A DNA stretch of 64,000 nt from Blautia schinkii DSM 10518. GTDB lineage: Bacteria; Bacillota; Clostridia; Lachnospirales; Lachnospiraceae. The position numbers were made by a program, and so were the translations under genes. Below, one piece after another: positions 26,030 to 35,146 of the stretch. Below the pieces are notes generated by a model. The model ran no database searches and was not told the DNA's origin. It worked only from the letters and a program-made list of their open reading frames with translations. The stretch lies in NCBI GenBank assembly GCA_000702025.1, contig JNKJ01000014.1, positions 62,001 through 126,000 on the forward strand, written 5' to 3'. The first letter of the stretch is position 1. Every line of letters begins with the position of its first letter.

Positions 26030-26476
26030 TCAGCCTTCAATAGCGATGTATTTTTTCTCTTCAAGCTCTTTCTTCGTCTCTTCTTTCGGGAAGGAAAGTT
26101 TAAGGATTCCGTCTTCGTATTTCGCATGAACATCCTCCTGGCGAATGCTCTTGCCTACATAGAAGCTTCTGGAGCAGTGTCCGCAATAACGTTCTCTGCG
26201 GATATATCTTCCTTTATCATCCTTCTCCTCTTTATTGTCCATTCTTGAGGCCTGTATTGTGAGGTAACCGTCCTTTAACTGGAGCTTCATGTCCTCCTTC
26301 TTATATCCCGGAAGGTCAATATCCAGTTCATAGTTGCCGTTTACCTCGCGGATATCTGTCTTCATCAGATCCTTGGCAATATCATTTGCATTAGTCCTTT
26401 GGAAGAAATCTCTCTCTGTCGGAAATCTCATCATCTCATCAAATAAATTTTCTCCAAAAATACTGGGCATTAACAT
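26030..26476 (-). CDS. hsp20: Small heat-shock protein (Hsp20/alpha-crystallin)
   Basis: 148 residues. ATP-independent holdase chaperone of the cytosol. The alpha-crystallin domain spans about 35-135, with DIDLPGYKKEDM at its start and GILKLSFPK near its end. A CGHC motif at 98-101 lies in the strand that in most family members reads RRERxxGxxxRSF; two cysteines there are unusual. ATG 26476 follows AGGAGGAATGAGTT; an alternative ATG lies two codons later. A sigma-A promoter overlapped by a CIRCE operator points to HrcA repression, and the gene is the integration target of the adjacent mobile element. Confidence 0.93.
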   Translation of the reverse strand: MLMPSIFGENLFDEMMRFPTERDFFQRTNANDIAKDLMKTDIREVNGNYELDIDLPGYKKEDMKLQLKDGYLTIQASRMDNKEEKDDKGRYIRRERYCGHCSRSFYVGKSIRQEDVHAKYEDGILKLSFPKEETKKELEEKKYIAIEG

Positions 26477-26547
26477 AACTCATTCCTCCTGTCTATGATT
26501 TATCACAATTTGTGTTATTTATTTTCTTGTTCCCTTGTTCTAGATGT

Positions 26548-26590
26548 AATATAACACTTATTGTTAGCACTGTCAACCCTTGAGTGCTAA
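26548..26590 (-). promoter_or_regulatory. hsp20 promoter with CIRCE (HrcA) operator
   Basis: Minus strand TTGACA (26576-26571), 17-bp spacer, TATATT (26553-26548). CIRCE: TTAGCACTG (26564-26572), nine-base spacer, GAGTGCTAA (26582-26590), one mismatch from TTAGCACTC-N9-GAGTGCTAA. The operator overlaps the -35 box. Confidence 0.92.
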
Positions 26591-26595
26591 TTCTT
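26581..26595 (+). repeat. attL core of the integrated element
   Basis: TGAGTGCTAATTCTT, identical to 39148-39162. With the next 18 bases the match to the right-end site is 29 of 33. It contains the right half-site of the CIRCE operator. Confidence 0.85.
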
Positions 26596-26686
26596 ATGTA
26601 AAAATTTTGTGAAGTCCCGATTTTCGTTGATTTTACGGGTTTCACAGAGCTTCTTCCAACTTTAATATTTTAATCTTTACGGCTAC

Positions 26687-26725
26687 TACACCACATTTAC
26701 ACCAATTACATTCCACATTACACCA
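26687..26725 (+). promoter_or_regulatory. Left arm-type integrase sites (3 x TACACCA)
   Basis: TACACCA at 26687-26693, 26698-26704 and 26719-26725, spaced 11 and 21 bp, i.e. on one DNA face. The last overlaps the integrase stop codon. Matching sites occur inside the right end. Confidence 0.6.
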
Positions 26726-27929
26726 CCTGGAAAGTATCCATTTTTGCAATCTCATTTTCGATTCTTGCCCGTTCTGTGATATGGTTGTAGACTTCCATCG
26801 TAACACCTATATCAGCGTGTCCCATAATGTACTGCACCACTTTCATATCAAGCCCCTGCTCTGCCATTCTGGTGCAGGCAGTATGCCGCAGGGAATGAGC
26901 TGAGATTGAAGGCATGAGTTCCTCTTTCCGTTTTTCTTTCTTTGCCAGTTCTGTCTCATGCTTGTTATAAGCTGCCACAATATTATAAAGTACATTGTTG
27001 ACAGCACTTGGCATAAGAGGCCTGCCATTTTTGCTCATAAAGACAAAATCTTTACGCCCTTCAATTTCAATACTTCTTGGAATCTGTTGTAAAAAGTTTT
27101 GGCGTTTCTGAATGGAAAAGGCTTTGAAAACGACACCGCTCATAGGAATCTTCCGGATACCAGCATCTGTTTTTGGAGTTGTAACATGGAACTTATACCC
27201 ATCTCCATAATCTTTATAAATTAACTGACGACTTATGGAAACCTCTCTTTTATCCAGGTCTACATCTGCCCATGTCAGTCCGATCAACTCTCCGCAGCGG
27301 CATCCTGTCCCTATCATAATCTGCAGCATCGGTAAATAAACTTTATAAACACTGCTCTCCTCAACAAATGAAAGTAAACGCTCCTGCTGTGAGGGTGTGA
27401 GTGCCATTTTTTCTTTCGCCTGTGCTCCGTTATCCCCTAGCGCATCCTTAGCTGGGTTTTTTCGGATGACATCATCATCTACAGCCATTTCAAAGCTGGG
27501 ATAAAGCAGAGTATGAATCAGTTTTATGGTACTGCGGGAATATCCGTCTTTTGTAAGTTTAGCATAAAACAGCTTGATATGGGACGGTCTGACCTGGACC
27601 ACCTTCAGCGTTCCTATTTCATCACGTACGCGGTTGTTCCATATCGCAACATAGTTACTGCGTGTACTGCCTGCCAATTTCTTAGATTCCATGTACCGCT
27701 CAAACAATGTGTTCACCGTCATTTTCTTTACGGCTCTGTCTGTAGTGATTCCAGCATCAATCTCTCTGGCAATCTGCCGCTCTTTCTCTCTGAGAGACGC
27801 TAAATCTGCGTCATAGATTGTAACACGCTTCCCTGTCCGCTCATCCATGTAGCGATACATGTACAGCCCGTCTTTTCTCTGGGATTCCCCTACTTTCAGA
27901 TTTCTACCCCGATTATCTTTTCTTGCCAT
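26718..27929 (-). CDS. int: Tyrosine recombinase/integrase (Tn916 Int-like)
   Basis: 403 residues. The N-terminal DNRGRNLKVGESQRKDGLY segment matches the arm-binding domain of Tn916-family integrases. The catalytic core has Arg in TGCRCGEL (near 211), Lys in TPKTDAGIRK, HSLRH (near 345), MGHADIGVT, and the nucleophile Tyr in VYNH (near 380), so all catalytic residues are present. ATG start. It lies 122 bases from the left attachment core and would carry out integration and excision at the CIRCE-derived site. Confidence 0.95.
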   Translation of the reverse strand: MARKDNRGRNLKVGESQRKDGLYMYRYMDERTGKRVTIYDADLASLREKERQIAREIDAGITTDRAVKKMTVNTLFERYMESKKLAGSTRSNYVAIWNNRVRDEIGTLKVVQVRPSHIKLFYAKLTKDGYSRSTIKLIHTLLYPSFEMAVDDDVIRKNPAKDALGDNGAQAKEKMALTPSQQERLLSFVEESSVYKVYLPMLQIMIGTGCRCGELIGLTWADVDLDKREVSISRQLIYKDYGDGYKFHVTTPKTDAGIRKIPMSGVVFKAFSIQKRQNFLQQIPRSIEIEGRKDFVFMSKNGRPLMPSAVNNVLYNIVAAYNKHETELAKKEKRKEELMPSISAHSLRHTACTRMAEQGLDMKVVQYIMGHADIGVTMEVYNHITERARIENEIAKMDTFQVV

Positions 27930-28089
27930 GTAATCATCCCTTTCTGTACTTTACACCTCCCTGCCAGTTGGAATGATTTTTGTCTTGTACCATCAGTATA
28001 GCATAGATCCATTCCCACAGACAGACACATTATTATTGATCATTTTGATGGAATTGGTTAATCCTTTCCCAATACCACCACTTTTAAGC

Positions 28090-28284
28090 TTATTCAGCTA
28101 TCGCTTCCAGATATTTTTCAATCTTGCTGACACAGTACAATACCCTGCGCCCAATGATAATCCTTGCCCCGGCATCCTCCGCAATCTTCCGAGCCGTGGA
28201 CTGTCCGCAGGATAACATGGCAGCAAGACCTTCAATATCTACGGTCAGCATTTGTTTTGATTCTCTTTCTTTCGTCTGCCTCAA
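28090..28284 (-). CDS. xis: Excisionase / HTH DNA-binding protein
   Basis: A 64-residue MerR/Xis-like winged-helix protein: LAAMLSCGQSTARKIAEDAG helix-turn-helix followed by the wing GRRVLYCVSKIEKYL. I choose a TTG start at 28284 because GGAGGTATTTTA lies 7 bases upstream and the resulting N-terminus (M-RQTKERESKQMLTV) resembles known small excisionases of Firmicutes elements; an ATG further upstream lacks a ribosome site. It sits just upstream of int, as in Tn916. Directs recombination toward excision (family knowledge). Confidence 0.75.
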   Translation of the reverse strand: MRQTKERESKQMLTVDIEGLAAMLSCGQSTARKIAEDAGARIIIGRRVLYCVSKIEKYLEAIAE

Positions 28285-28534
28285 TAAAATACCTCCATTA
28301 TGAAAAACAGCCAGACGGGGACGACCCGGCAACGAAGTCCGGCAACGCGCCTCAAAAGACCTGGCAGGTCATCTATAGTCTGACGGCGGTTTACTATTTA
28401 CTTTTTCTTTTATTTTTCTGTTGTTTTGGTTGTTTAATAAGAAGAAACCCATAGTTACGGGAGTTTTCACGGCAACCGGACCGGCAACGGGATAGCAACA
28501 AAGTCTGCAACGAGCGGCCCTTGCCCGGATTTTT

Positions 28535-29932
28535 TCAGAACGGCAGCTCCATCTGTTCCGGGACTGGTACGAAATTGCTATAGGACTTTTCCGCCCCATT
28601 GCCGCTGTCTGCTCCCGAAAGTTCCCGTTCCCATCCCTTTTGCCTGCCATAACCGGCAAACATCCGGGGATTAGCAAAATACTTCCAGCCAGTCACACAC
28701 TGGTTCATGATCTCGTTTACCTCCCGGATTTCCCATTGCTTCGGCTCGTCAAAGGCATGGTTCAGGGCTTCTTTGTAAAGCAGCTTAGAACAGACGGTAT
28801 CTCCGTTGTAGCTGTCAAGAAATGCCTGTATCATCCCGGCTTTTGTATCCTCCGGCATAAAATCCCGCTGGTGTTCTTTCAGGTAACGCACCATTTCCGG
28901 GCTGAACGTAAGCTTCCACTTGCCGGTTCTATAAATCTCCATTGCTTCTGCCCACACCTGTCCAAGATAAATCCTGGAAGCAGCCTCATTCTCCAAGATA
29001 TGCACCTCCGCCTGTTCCGGGTTCACCTGCACTGGGAGAAAACGCCGGTTACCGGAACGGTCAAGCGGTAAAAAATCAAGGGTGTTGGAAGTTCCCCCAA
29101 ACACACACTGTCTTGGCCGGTCTGCCGGGTGGGTTTCATAAGGTATCTTATAAACCTCTTTCTGGCGGCTTAAAAAGGATTTTATCTCCTCAATACTCTT
29201 TGCATTAGCGGTGGCTATCATTTCCGACATTTCGATAATCCAGTGCCCTTGCAGCTTGCGGTATACGTTATCATCGTCCAGTTTCCGCAAATCATCGGAA
29301 AACCACTCGTCCCGTGCTGCCAGCAACCGGAAAAACGTCGACTTCCCGGCTCCCTGGCCACCCACCAGACACAGCATGACCTCAAACTTACATCCCGGAT
29401 GAAAAACCCGGTGGATGGCTCCCAGTAAGAACAGCTTTAAGCTTTCATATGTGTAATCATCCTTGTCCGCTCCCAGAAAGCGCCGCAGACAGAAACGAAT
29501 CCGTTCTGTACCGTCCCACGTCAGGCTGTCCAGATAATCCCGTACAGGATGGTAACTGTTCTGATGGGCCACAAGGTCAGCGGCGTCTGCTATCTTTTTC
29601 TCACTGGTAAGCCCGTATGTTTCTTCCATATATAGCCGGATATATTTCATATCCGTATCTGTGATAGAACTGCCAGGACTTTTCTGATAGCCGATGGGCT
29701 TTGTCAGGTCCGTTCTATTGGTCAAAAGATTATAGGCAAGCATCCCGGAAAGAAGCGGGTCAAGCTGGAACACGGTCAGGCAGTTGCGTATACTATTGCG
29801 GACACCGCCCTTCTCGGTGCTTTCCAAAATAGCCTTGACTTTCTCAATGCTCCGGGGCGTCTCTATGCTTTCTACCGCAGTTTTCACTCTCTGCCGCAGT
29901 TCTGGCGGCAGACTCTGCCATTCTTCGCTCAA
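28535..29932 (-). CDS. VapE-family (virulence-associated E) P-loop replication protein
   Basis: 465 residues. Walker A VGGQGAGKST (near 190) followed by IIEMSEM and GTSNTLDFLPLDRSGNRRF, the hallmark segments of VapE/DUF3631-type superfamily 3-like helicase/primase proteins of phages and elements. TTG start at 29932 with GGAGGTGAAGCTGC before it. Its 5' end overlaps the CHC2 gene by 89 bases, implying translational coupling. The C-terminus QMELPF is reminiscent of a sliding-clamp-binding peptide, not a strict match. Probably works with the CHC2 protein in replication of the excised circle. Confidence 0.85.
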   Translation of the reverse strand: MSEEWQSLPPELRQRVKTAVESIETPRSIEKVKAILESTEKGGVRNSIRNCLTVFQLDPLLSGMLAYNLLTNRTDLTKPIGYQKSPGSSITDTDMKYIRLYMEETYGLTSEKKIADAADLVAHQNSYHPVRDYLDSLTWDGTERIRFCLRRFLGADKDDYTYESLKLFLLGAIHRVFHPGCKFEVMLCLVGGQGAGKSTFFRLLAARDEWFSDDLRKLDDDNVYRKLQGHWIIEMSEMIATANAKSIEEIKSFLSRQKEVYKIPYETHPADRPRQCVFGGTSNTLDFLPLDRSGNRRFLPVQVNPEQAEVHILENEAASRIYLGQVWAEAMEIYRTGKWKLTFSPEMVRYLKEHQRDFMPEDTKAGMIQAFLDSYNGDTVCSKLLYKEALNHAFDEPKQWEIREVNEIMNQCVTGWKYFANPRMFAGYGRQKGWERELSGADSGNGAEKSYSNFVPVPEQMELPF

Positions 29933-30491
29933 GCAGCTTCACCTCCTTTCCGTAATCTGCAATAATGGAAGCCCGTTCCCGTATATCCCCTGCCAGCAGT
30001 TCGTCCAGCAGGTATCCCACCCGGTTTATATTCCGCAGGGATTCCACAAACCGGGGATCCCATGCTTCATCCGGCTGGTGCGGGGCGCATTCCTTCTTCC
30101 AATAGCGCAATAGGTGATAATAATCGGATAGTACCCGGAAGCAGTGCCGCTCCAGTCTCTTAAACTGCTGTTCCTCAGTCTCCCTCCGCAGACGTGGCCT
30201 TATTGGTTGCCTGGAGACATTTTTCCCGTCCTCATAGGGAATGGAAAAATCCCTTACCAACATAAGGGCGGCTTCCTTACTGCCGATTCCATAGAGTCGG
30301 GAAACGAAATCTATCACATCACCTGTGGCTATGCAGCCGAAGCAGTAAAATCGCCGATCAACTTTCATACTTGGATTTCTATCGTTGTGGAACGGGCAAA
30401 CACACATCCCTCTCCGGTTTACATGGATTCCATAGTGTTCTGCCGCCTGCCTTGTGGTGACAGACTGCTTTGCAGCTTCAAATACGTTCAA
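29844..30491 (-). CDS. CHC2 zinc-finger, primase-like protein
   Basis: 215 residues. The N-terminal half is a DnaG-type zinc finger: CPFHNDRNPS followed about 20 residues later by YCFGC, with GDVIDFVSRLYG behind it. No TOPRIM catalytic domain follows, so it is a partial primase; in many such elements the VapE partner is encoded next to it. Start chosen at TTG 30491, preceded by AGGAGGGAACACTCA; the frame is open upstream to an ATG at 30563, which would overlap the relaxase stop, but that start lacks a site. Confidence 0.78.
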   Translation of the reverse strand: MNVFEAAKQSVTTRQAAEHYGIHVNRRGMCVCPFHNDRNPSMKVDRRFYCFGCIATGDVIDFVSRLYGIGSKEAALMLVRDFSIPYEDGKNVSRQPIRPRLRRETEEQQFKRLERHCFRVLSDYYHLLRYWKKECAPHQPDEAWDPRFVESLRNINRVGYLLDELLAGDIRERASIIADYGKEVKLLERRMAESAARTAAESENCGRKHRDAPEH

Positions 30492-30559
30492 TGAGTGTTC
30501 CCTCCTACTTATAATAAAAAAGCACCTGGCATTCTCAGTGTGAAAATGGCAAGTGTTGG

Positions 30560-32149
30560 TCAATGTTCTATATCCTGTTGTTTTCGCGTCCCGACTAGCT
30601 GGCGCTTTCCTGTCTGCTCCTGCCGGATACGTTCCTGCCGCCCTTTTAGGCTTTCCTGTATAGACGGTTTCTTACCCGGCTCTGCGGTCTGGCGGTATTG
30701 TTCCGATGGAAGCACCAGGTTCAGCCAGTGGCGCACATCACGCAGCATTTTTACATCTGCCTGGACTGCTTCCAGTTCCTTCCTCTGTCCGGGTAGGACA
30801 GCGGCAAGCTGCTGGCGTTCGGATTCCAGATTTTTACGGACGTAAGCATTGCCTTTCAGATTGGCCTTAAAATAACGGACAGCGGCGTTATAGGTGTCCA
30901 GTTCCTCCCGGTGGGCGACGGCAAACTTTTCTTTTCTGCCTTTCCAGCGGATAGCGGAATACTCGGCATGGACGGGCTTGACTGCTTCATAGCGTTCGAT
31001 ATAGGAAAGCATGGTGTCAATTGCTTTTATCCGGGCTTCTTTCTTTTTCATGCTGCCACGGACAGAAAGCGCTCTTTTACTGATTTCATCCAGCAAAGTA
31101 TCAAGGCTTCCCACGGTGGAGATTTCCTTTTCCTGCAAAAACCGCAGGGCTTCCTGTACTCTGTTAAAATCGCCCACAGTGCCTTTGAGCTTCCCCTTGG
31201 AAGTCCAGCCAGAACGTTCCTCACTCCGCATATCCAGATACCGGGAGAGCAGCTCCGGAATGGTCGGCTCTTTTGCCTGTTCCAAAACTTCCAGCAGCGC
31301 GGCCTTTTTTTCCTTCAGGTCCCCGATCCAGTCTTTTAGGTGACGCGCCATCTGCCGGATAGACTGCATGAGGGAATTAGCGGCTTTGATATCCCGGTTC
31401 AGGTTACCGATGTTGGTCTGTATGCCCCGTTTTTCCATCCGGTTGACCGCAGCTCCCATGTGGACAGTGGGGATTTTCTCAATGCCCTGCCTCTCATAGG
31501 AACGCAAGTCCAGACGTTCCGGGCGGGCATTGGCTTCCAGATATCGGTTTGCCGTATCAGCCCAGCCCTGCCGCCAGATTTCGGCGTACTTCTGGTCGTT
31601 CCAGTCTACGGTGTCCTCCTTGTGGCTTTTCCATCTGCCAGAGGGAAGTCGGATGCGTTCGCCATGCTTGTCAAGGTCATATACCTTGCGGCTCTTGGGA
31701 AGCCATTTCCCGTTTTCGTCCATTGCCCGCATAGTCAGCAGGATATGGGCGTGTGGGTTTCCATCCCCCTTGTCATGGATAGCGAAGTCCGCAATCATGC
31801 CTTTGGAAACAAAAAACTCCCGGCAGTAGTCACGGAGCAGGTCGGCGTATTGTTCCGGGGGAAGTTCCCTCTGAATGGCAAGCACAAACCTCCGGGCAAG
31901 CTGGGAGTTCCATTGTTTTTCTGCGGCTTCGGCGGCGTTCCAGAGTATGTTTCGGTCTGCATACTCTGGAGGTGCATGGGGCGGGAGCAGGATTTCTTTG
32001 TGGACGATTTCGCTTTTGTGGGAATAGTATTTCTGCTTCTGGTCGTACTCTGAAAAGAGCCGTTCACCACTTTGGTAGGCAGCAGAAGCAACGGCGGACT
32101 GGCGGTTGCTGCGCTGGATGACTTTAATATCATAGTGTGGGCATGGCAA
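30560..32149 (-). CDS. mobA: MobA/MobL-family (MobQ) relaxase
   Basis: 529 residues. The N-terminal relaxase domain has the AAYQSGERL motif and the metal-binding HUH motif GNPHAHILLTMR (near 130), characteristic of MobA/MobL relaxases that nick oriT and lead the strand in mobilization. The C-terminal 250 residues are charged and predicted coiled-coil, with many KKK/EE stretches. The frame begins with TTG at 32149 behind AGGAGAAGCCACAC; an ATG one base out of frame cannot be used. The matching oriT lies at about 34.75 kb. Confidence 0.92.
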   Translation of the reverse strand: MPCPHYDIKVIQRSNRQSAVASAAYQSGERLFSEYDQKQKYYSHKSEIVHKEILLPPHAPPEYADRNILWNAAEAAEKQWNSQLARRFVLAIQRELPPEQYADLLRDYCREFFVSKGMIADFAIHDKGDGNPHAHILLTMRAMDENGKWLPKSRKVYDLDKHGERIRLPSGRWKSHKEDTVDWNDQKYAEIWRQGWADTANRYLEANARPERLDLRSYERQGIEKIPTVHMGAAVNRMEKRGIQTNIGNLNRDIKAANSLMQSIRQMARHLKDWIGDLKEKKAALLEVLEQAKEPTIPELLSRYLDMRSEERSGWTSKGKLKGTVGDFNRVQEALRFLQEKEISTVGSLDTLLDEISKRALSVRGSMKKKEARIKAIDTMLSYIERYEAVKPVHAEYSAIRWKGRKEKFAVAHREELDTYNAAVRYFKANLKGNAYVRKNLESERQQLAAVLPGQRKELEAVQADVKMLRDVRHWLNLVLPSEQYRQTAEPGKKPSIQESLKGRQERIRQEQTGKRQLVGTRKQQDIEH

Positions 32150-32448
32150 GTGTGGCTTCTCCTTTTCCTTTCTCCCGGTATACGGGCATAAAAAGAGCAG
32201 GGAACCTAAAAAAAGATTTCCTGCCGGGTGGGCCGCTGGTGGGCGACGGGATATTTAGTTTTGATAAGGTCGGGGCAACTTTTCCTGATGTTGGGTGTTC
32301 AACAAACTGAAATTTATCAAATAATCAACAGTTGTTCAAAATACATTTTACATATGGATCCTTTTTATTCGAGTAAAATATCAATATAGAGTAAATCGAA
32401 TCCAAGAAATGCCGGATTACGGCTAATCTGATAAAACAGAACTGGTAA
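32150..32448. other. Intergenic, relaxase leader and cargo 3' side
   Basis: No gene seen. The composition changes from GC-rich near the relaxase to AT-rich near the NTPase (about 32,280), marking a possible cargo boundary. Confidence 0.4.
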
Positions 32449-34350
32449 CTATTCACCTGGCGTATCCTCACTTTCCAGTTTTATAATGGCATCTAGTTTT
32501 TCAATAAAATTTTGTGTATGCCCAGCCGCAATATTTTTGCTTTTTTCTTTATATTCCTGCATTACAGACTTCAAATCATCTCTTAACTTTTTGAGTGATG
32601 CCGTTGTGACTTGCCCATCAATCTCTGGTGAATTACTATACTGTCCCCAAATTCCAACAAACCACCCCGAGAAATGATTTTTATCCCTATTATTAGCATT
32701 CTTAAATGCATTAATTGTTGCAGATTCCATCTCAAGAGAAAATGTATTGTATCTCTTATTACTCAGGTCTCTAAAAGCAACGTTCAGGTCTGAACTAATC
32801 AAATCAATATACAGCTTTTGATTCTTTTTATAAATCCATACGTCATTATCTCTAAATTCTTTTATAATTTGATATGCAGACCATTCTTCTCCTGTGAAAT
32901 GTTCTTTATTGTTATCCCCAATCATTCTGTAAGAATGGCTGTCTTTTTCATCAGATTCAATTAATTTTTTTATTTGCTCTCTAATTCCGCCTCTCACTTT
33001 TTCCCAATCGATTGTAGGTAAATCAACGTCATAGATTCTGGAATAGCAACAATGATAAAGAAAAAGAATATACTCATCTAACGACAAATTTCCTGCATAT
33101 ACCTCTTCTAATAAGTCTTTAAACCCTTTATCAATTACTTCTTCATCGACTTCAGGTAGATTATGTGTTCTAAGAATTTCAAGCGGAGTAACAGCCTTCT
33201 CTTTTTCCAAAAATAACTGTATCTCTTTAGAGATGACTTCATCATTCCACTCCCCGTCAATGATCCACTTTGAGACTCCTCTCAAAATAAAATTAACATT
33301 AAATACTTCCGGATAAAGTTTTTCTACATAAAGATGTAGAAACAAATTCCCGTATCTTGGAATCTCCTGAATCAATCCGGCTTTATTCGTCATCATAAAA
33401 CAAGTAAAAGAAAGAAGCCAGTTACTACTGTCTTGAATACCTGCTTTAACCAACTTATTATATACACGTTCAAAATCTTGAATAGCACATTTGAAACTTC
33501 GTATATTATGCGGTCTTTGTGCTAACAGATTACGAAGATTTTCCTCTTCTTTTTGATATTCTTCTCCTTTCTTATTACCGCCGAGCTTGTAATTTTTAGC
33601 CTTATATTGTTCAATGATTGCGTTATCATTGAAATCTCCTGACAAAATTTTAACCAATAATTTCTTGTTTTTTCTGAGCAGCCCCTTATATTCTATGCCG
33701 CAAGACATTGATTTTATAGAATTAGAGACAACCTCACCATAATCAGGAACAAACGAAATAACTCTTTGCACTATTTTTTCTTTAATTTCACGATATGATA
33801 GCTTATTATCTGCGCTATCTTTTATTTTCTCTTCATTTGCGACAATAATCGTGTTAAAGCTCTGGTTTTCGCAGTAATCATTAATGCATCCTAGAAGATC
33901 TGTGCTAGAAATATTGCTTCTCTCTAAATCATCAAAAACTAGTATAACCTTTTTTTCAAACATTCTATTACTTATAGGCATGAAATTAACCAAGTCCATA
34001 ATAGAAGAAACCACTTCTCCTTTTTTTTGCCAATTTTCAGGCAAAATATCCTTGATAGTACCAAATATTTTTTTATAAAAATCTGTTATCTTTGAAACTT
34101 TTGTCCCATTTAGATTATCAAGTTCGCTTGCTTTCTCCAACCATTTTTTCTTTACCTCAACTCTTAATGCATCTAAAGAGTCTATACCAAATAAACTAAC
34201 ACATACAAAAACATATGTATCTTTTACTAACGGAATAAATTTGGTATTAATAAGATATGTTTTACCACATCCCCACTCTCCAGATAGCATTAGGGCACCA
34301 ACCGGATTGATTATATCACAATAATTTTTTAATTCTTCAATCAGATTCAT
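32449..34350 (-). CDS. KAP-family-like P-loop NTPase (probable cargo)
   Basis: 633 residues. Walker A SGEWGCGKT (about 23-31), Walker B VILVFDDLERS (near 140) and an IIVANEEK sensor-like strand identify a KAP/STAND-like P-loop NTPase; the rest is alpha-helical without a recognised motif. KAP NTPases include PifA, which blocks T7 in F-plasmid hosts, so a defence role is plausible but unproven. ATG 34350 follows GGAGGAGCGT. Composition is clearly AT-richer than the relaxase and replication genes beside it. It stands alone between relaxase and oriT, a usual place for cargo. No transmembrane segment was noticed. Confidence 0.72.
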   Translation of the reverse strand: MNLIEELKNYCDIINPVGALMLSGEWGCGKTYLINTKFIPLVKDTYVFVCVSLFGIDSLDALRVEVKKKWLEKASELDNLNGTKVSKITDFYKKIFGTIKDILPENWQKKGEVVSSIMDLVNFMPISNRMFEKKVILVFDDLERSNISSTDLLGCINDYCENQSFNTIIVANEEKIKDSADNKLSYREIKEKIVQRVISFVPDYGEVVSNSIKSMSCGIEYKGLLRKNKKLLVKILSGDFNDNAIIEQYKAKNYKLGGNKKGEEYQKEEENLRNLLAQRPHNIRSFKCAIQDFERVYNKLVKAGIQDSSNWLLSFTCFMMTNKAGLIQEIPRYGNLFLHLYVEKLYPEVFNVNFILRGVSKWIIDGEWNDEVISKEIQLFLEKEKAVTPLEILRTHNLPEVDEEVIDKGFKDLLEEVYAGNLSLDEYILFLYHCCYSRIYDVDLPTIDWEKVRGGIREQIKKLIESDEKDSHSYRMIGDNNKEHFTGEEWSAYQIIKEFRDNDVWIYKKNQKLYIDLISSDLNVAFRDLSNKRYNTFSLEMESATINAFKNANNRDKNHFSGWFVGIWGQYSNSPEIDGQVTTASLKKLRDDLKSVMQEYKEKSKNIAAGHTQNFIEKLDAIIKLESEDTPGE

Positions 34351-34648
34351 ACGCTCCTCCGACCCCAAGATGGTTTTTAATTGTCACATCATCTGAACAA
34401 TCTTCGACAGATTCATTCTATCGGAATTTCTTCACATCCGCATTGTTGATAAATATCACACACCGCTCTCTTTTATTTTACCAGTCTATATCTCTTTCCG
34501 GTATTCGTACCCGTAAATTCCGATTTGTCTCTGGCTTTATTATACTTCGTCCCAATATAAAAGTATAGTGAGATTTTATAGAACTCGGTGGCTAAGGGCG
34601 GCTTGTAATGCAAGGTGTTTTCGGGCGATAAGTCCACAAAAGGGGTAG

Positions 34649-34687
34649 CTGGCTGTAGCCAGCGCAGGGGAAGTGTAGCTTCCCCTG
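34649..34687. other. Paired hairpins left of oriT
   Basis: CTGGCT-GT-AGCCAG (34649-34662) and CAGGGGAAG-TGTAG-CTTCCCCTG (34665-34687) in tandem in non-coding DNA. Such structures are common in transfer origins; role uncertain. Confidence 0.5.
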
Positions 34688-34749
34688 TGATGATTGGAGC
34701 AGATTAAAAATCTGTAGAAATTATCTGCTGTCCGCAGGACGCCCTCAGC

Positions 34750-34800
34750 AGAGCGCAACGCACCACTTTCCAAGTGGTGTATAGTTGCGCCCTTGTTTCA
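34750..34800 (+). other. oriT: Candidate oriT of the element
   Basis: Perfect 8-bp inverted repeat CACCACTT-TCC-AAGTGGTG (34761-34779) followed at once by TATAGTTGCGCCCT (34780-34793). This is the layout of IncQ/RSF1010-type origins, an inverted repeat followed by a TAAxTGCGCCCT nic region, which are the substrates of MobA/MobQ relaxases such as the one encoded here. Confidence 0.8.
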
Positions 34801-34844
34801 CAAGAGGGATTCCGGCTCCGTCCTTTTCTTCTTTAGCAGTTCGC

Positions 34845-35126
34845 TTAATTCTTTTCGTCCATGGCCTCCACAATCAGCCTGACACAATCCCGGAAGCCCT
34901 GACAGTAGGCAAGACGTCCATATTCAACTGCTAGATTGTTTTGGGCTGATATCGCCTTATCAATGGCCTGAAAATGCTTATCCAAGAATTTTTTCTTCCT
35001 GACTTGTTTCTGTACTTTTTGAGCATATGCTTCTGCTTCCTTGTATCGGCAGTCAGTTCTCTGTGCCTGTATGATGGTAGTTTCCATGCTGCATTCCCAC
35101 AAAAAATCCAATAATTGTTCCATCAT
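34845..35126 (-). CDS. Small hypothetical protein, DUF6809-like
   Basis: 93 residues, charged and helical, ending with a GFRDCVRLIVEAMDE segment similar to the C-terminal helix of DUF6809 proteins of Firmicutes mobile elements. Function unknown. I prefer ATG 35126 (AAAGGAAAGGATTTT before it). An ATG at 35150 overlaps the stop of the degenerate gene upstream as ATGA, so coupling from there is possible. Confidence 0.55.
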   Translation of the reverse strand: MMEQLLDFLWECSMETTIIQAQRTDCRYKEAEAYAQKVQKQVRKKKFLDKHFQAIDKAISAQNNLAVEYGRLAYCQGFRDCVRLIVEAMDEKN

Positions 35127-35146
35127 AAAATCCTTTCCTTTACCTG

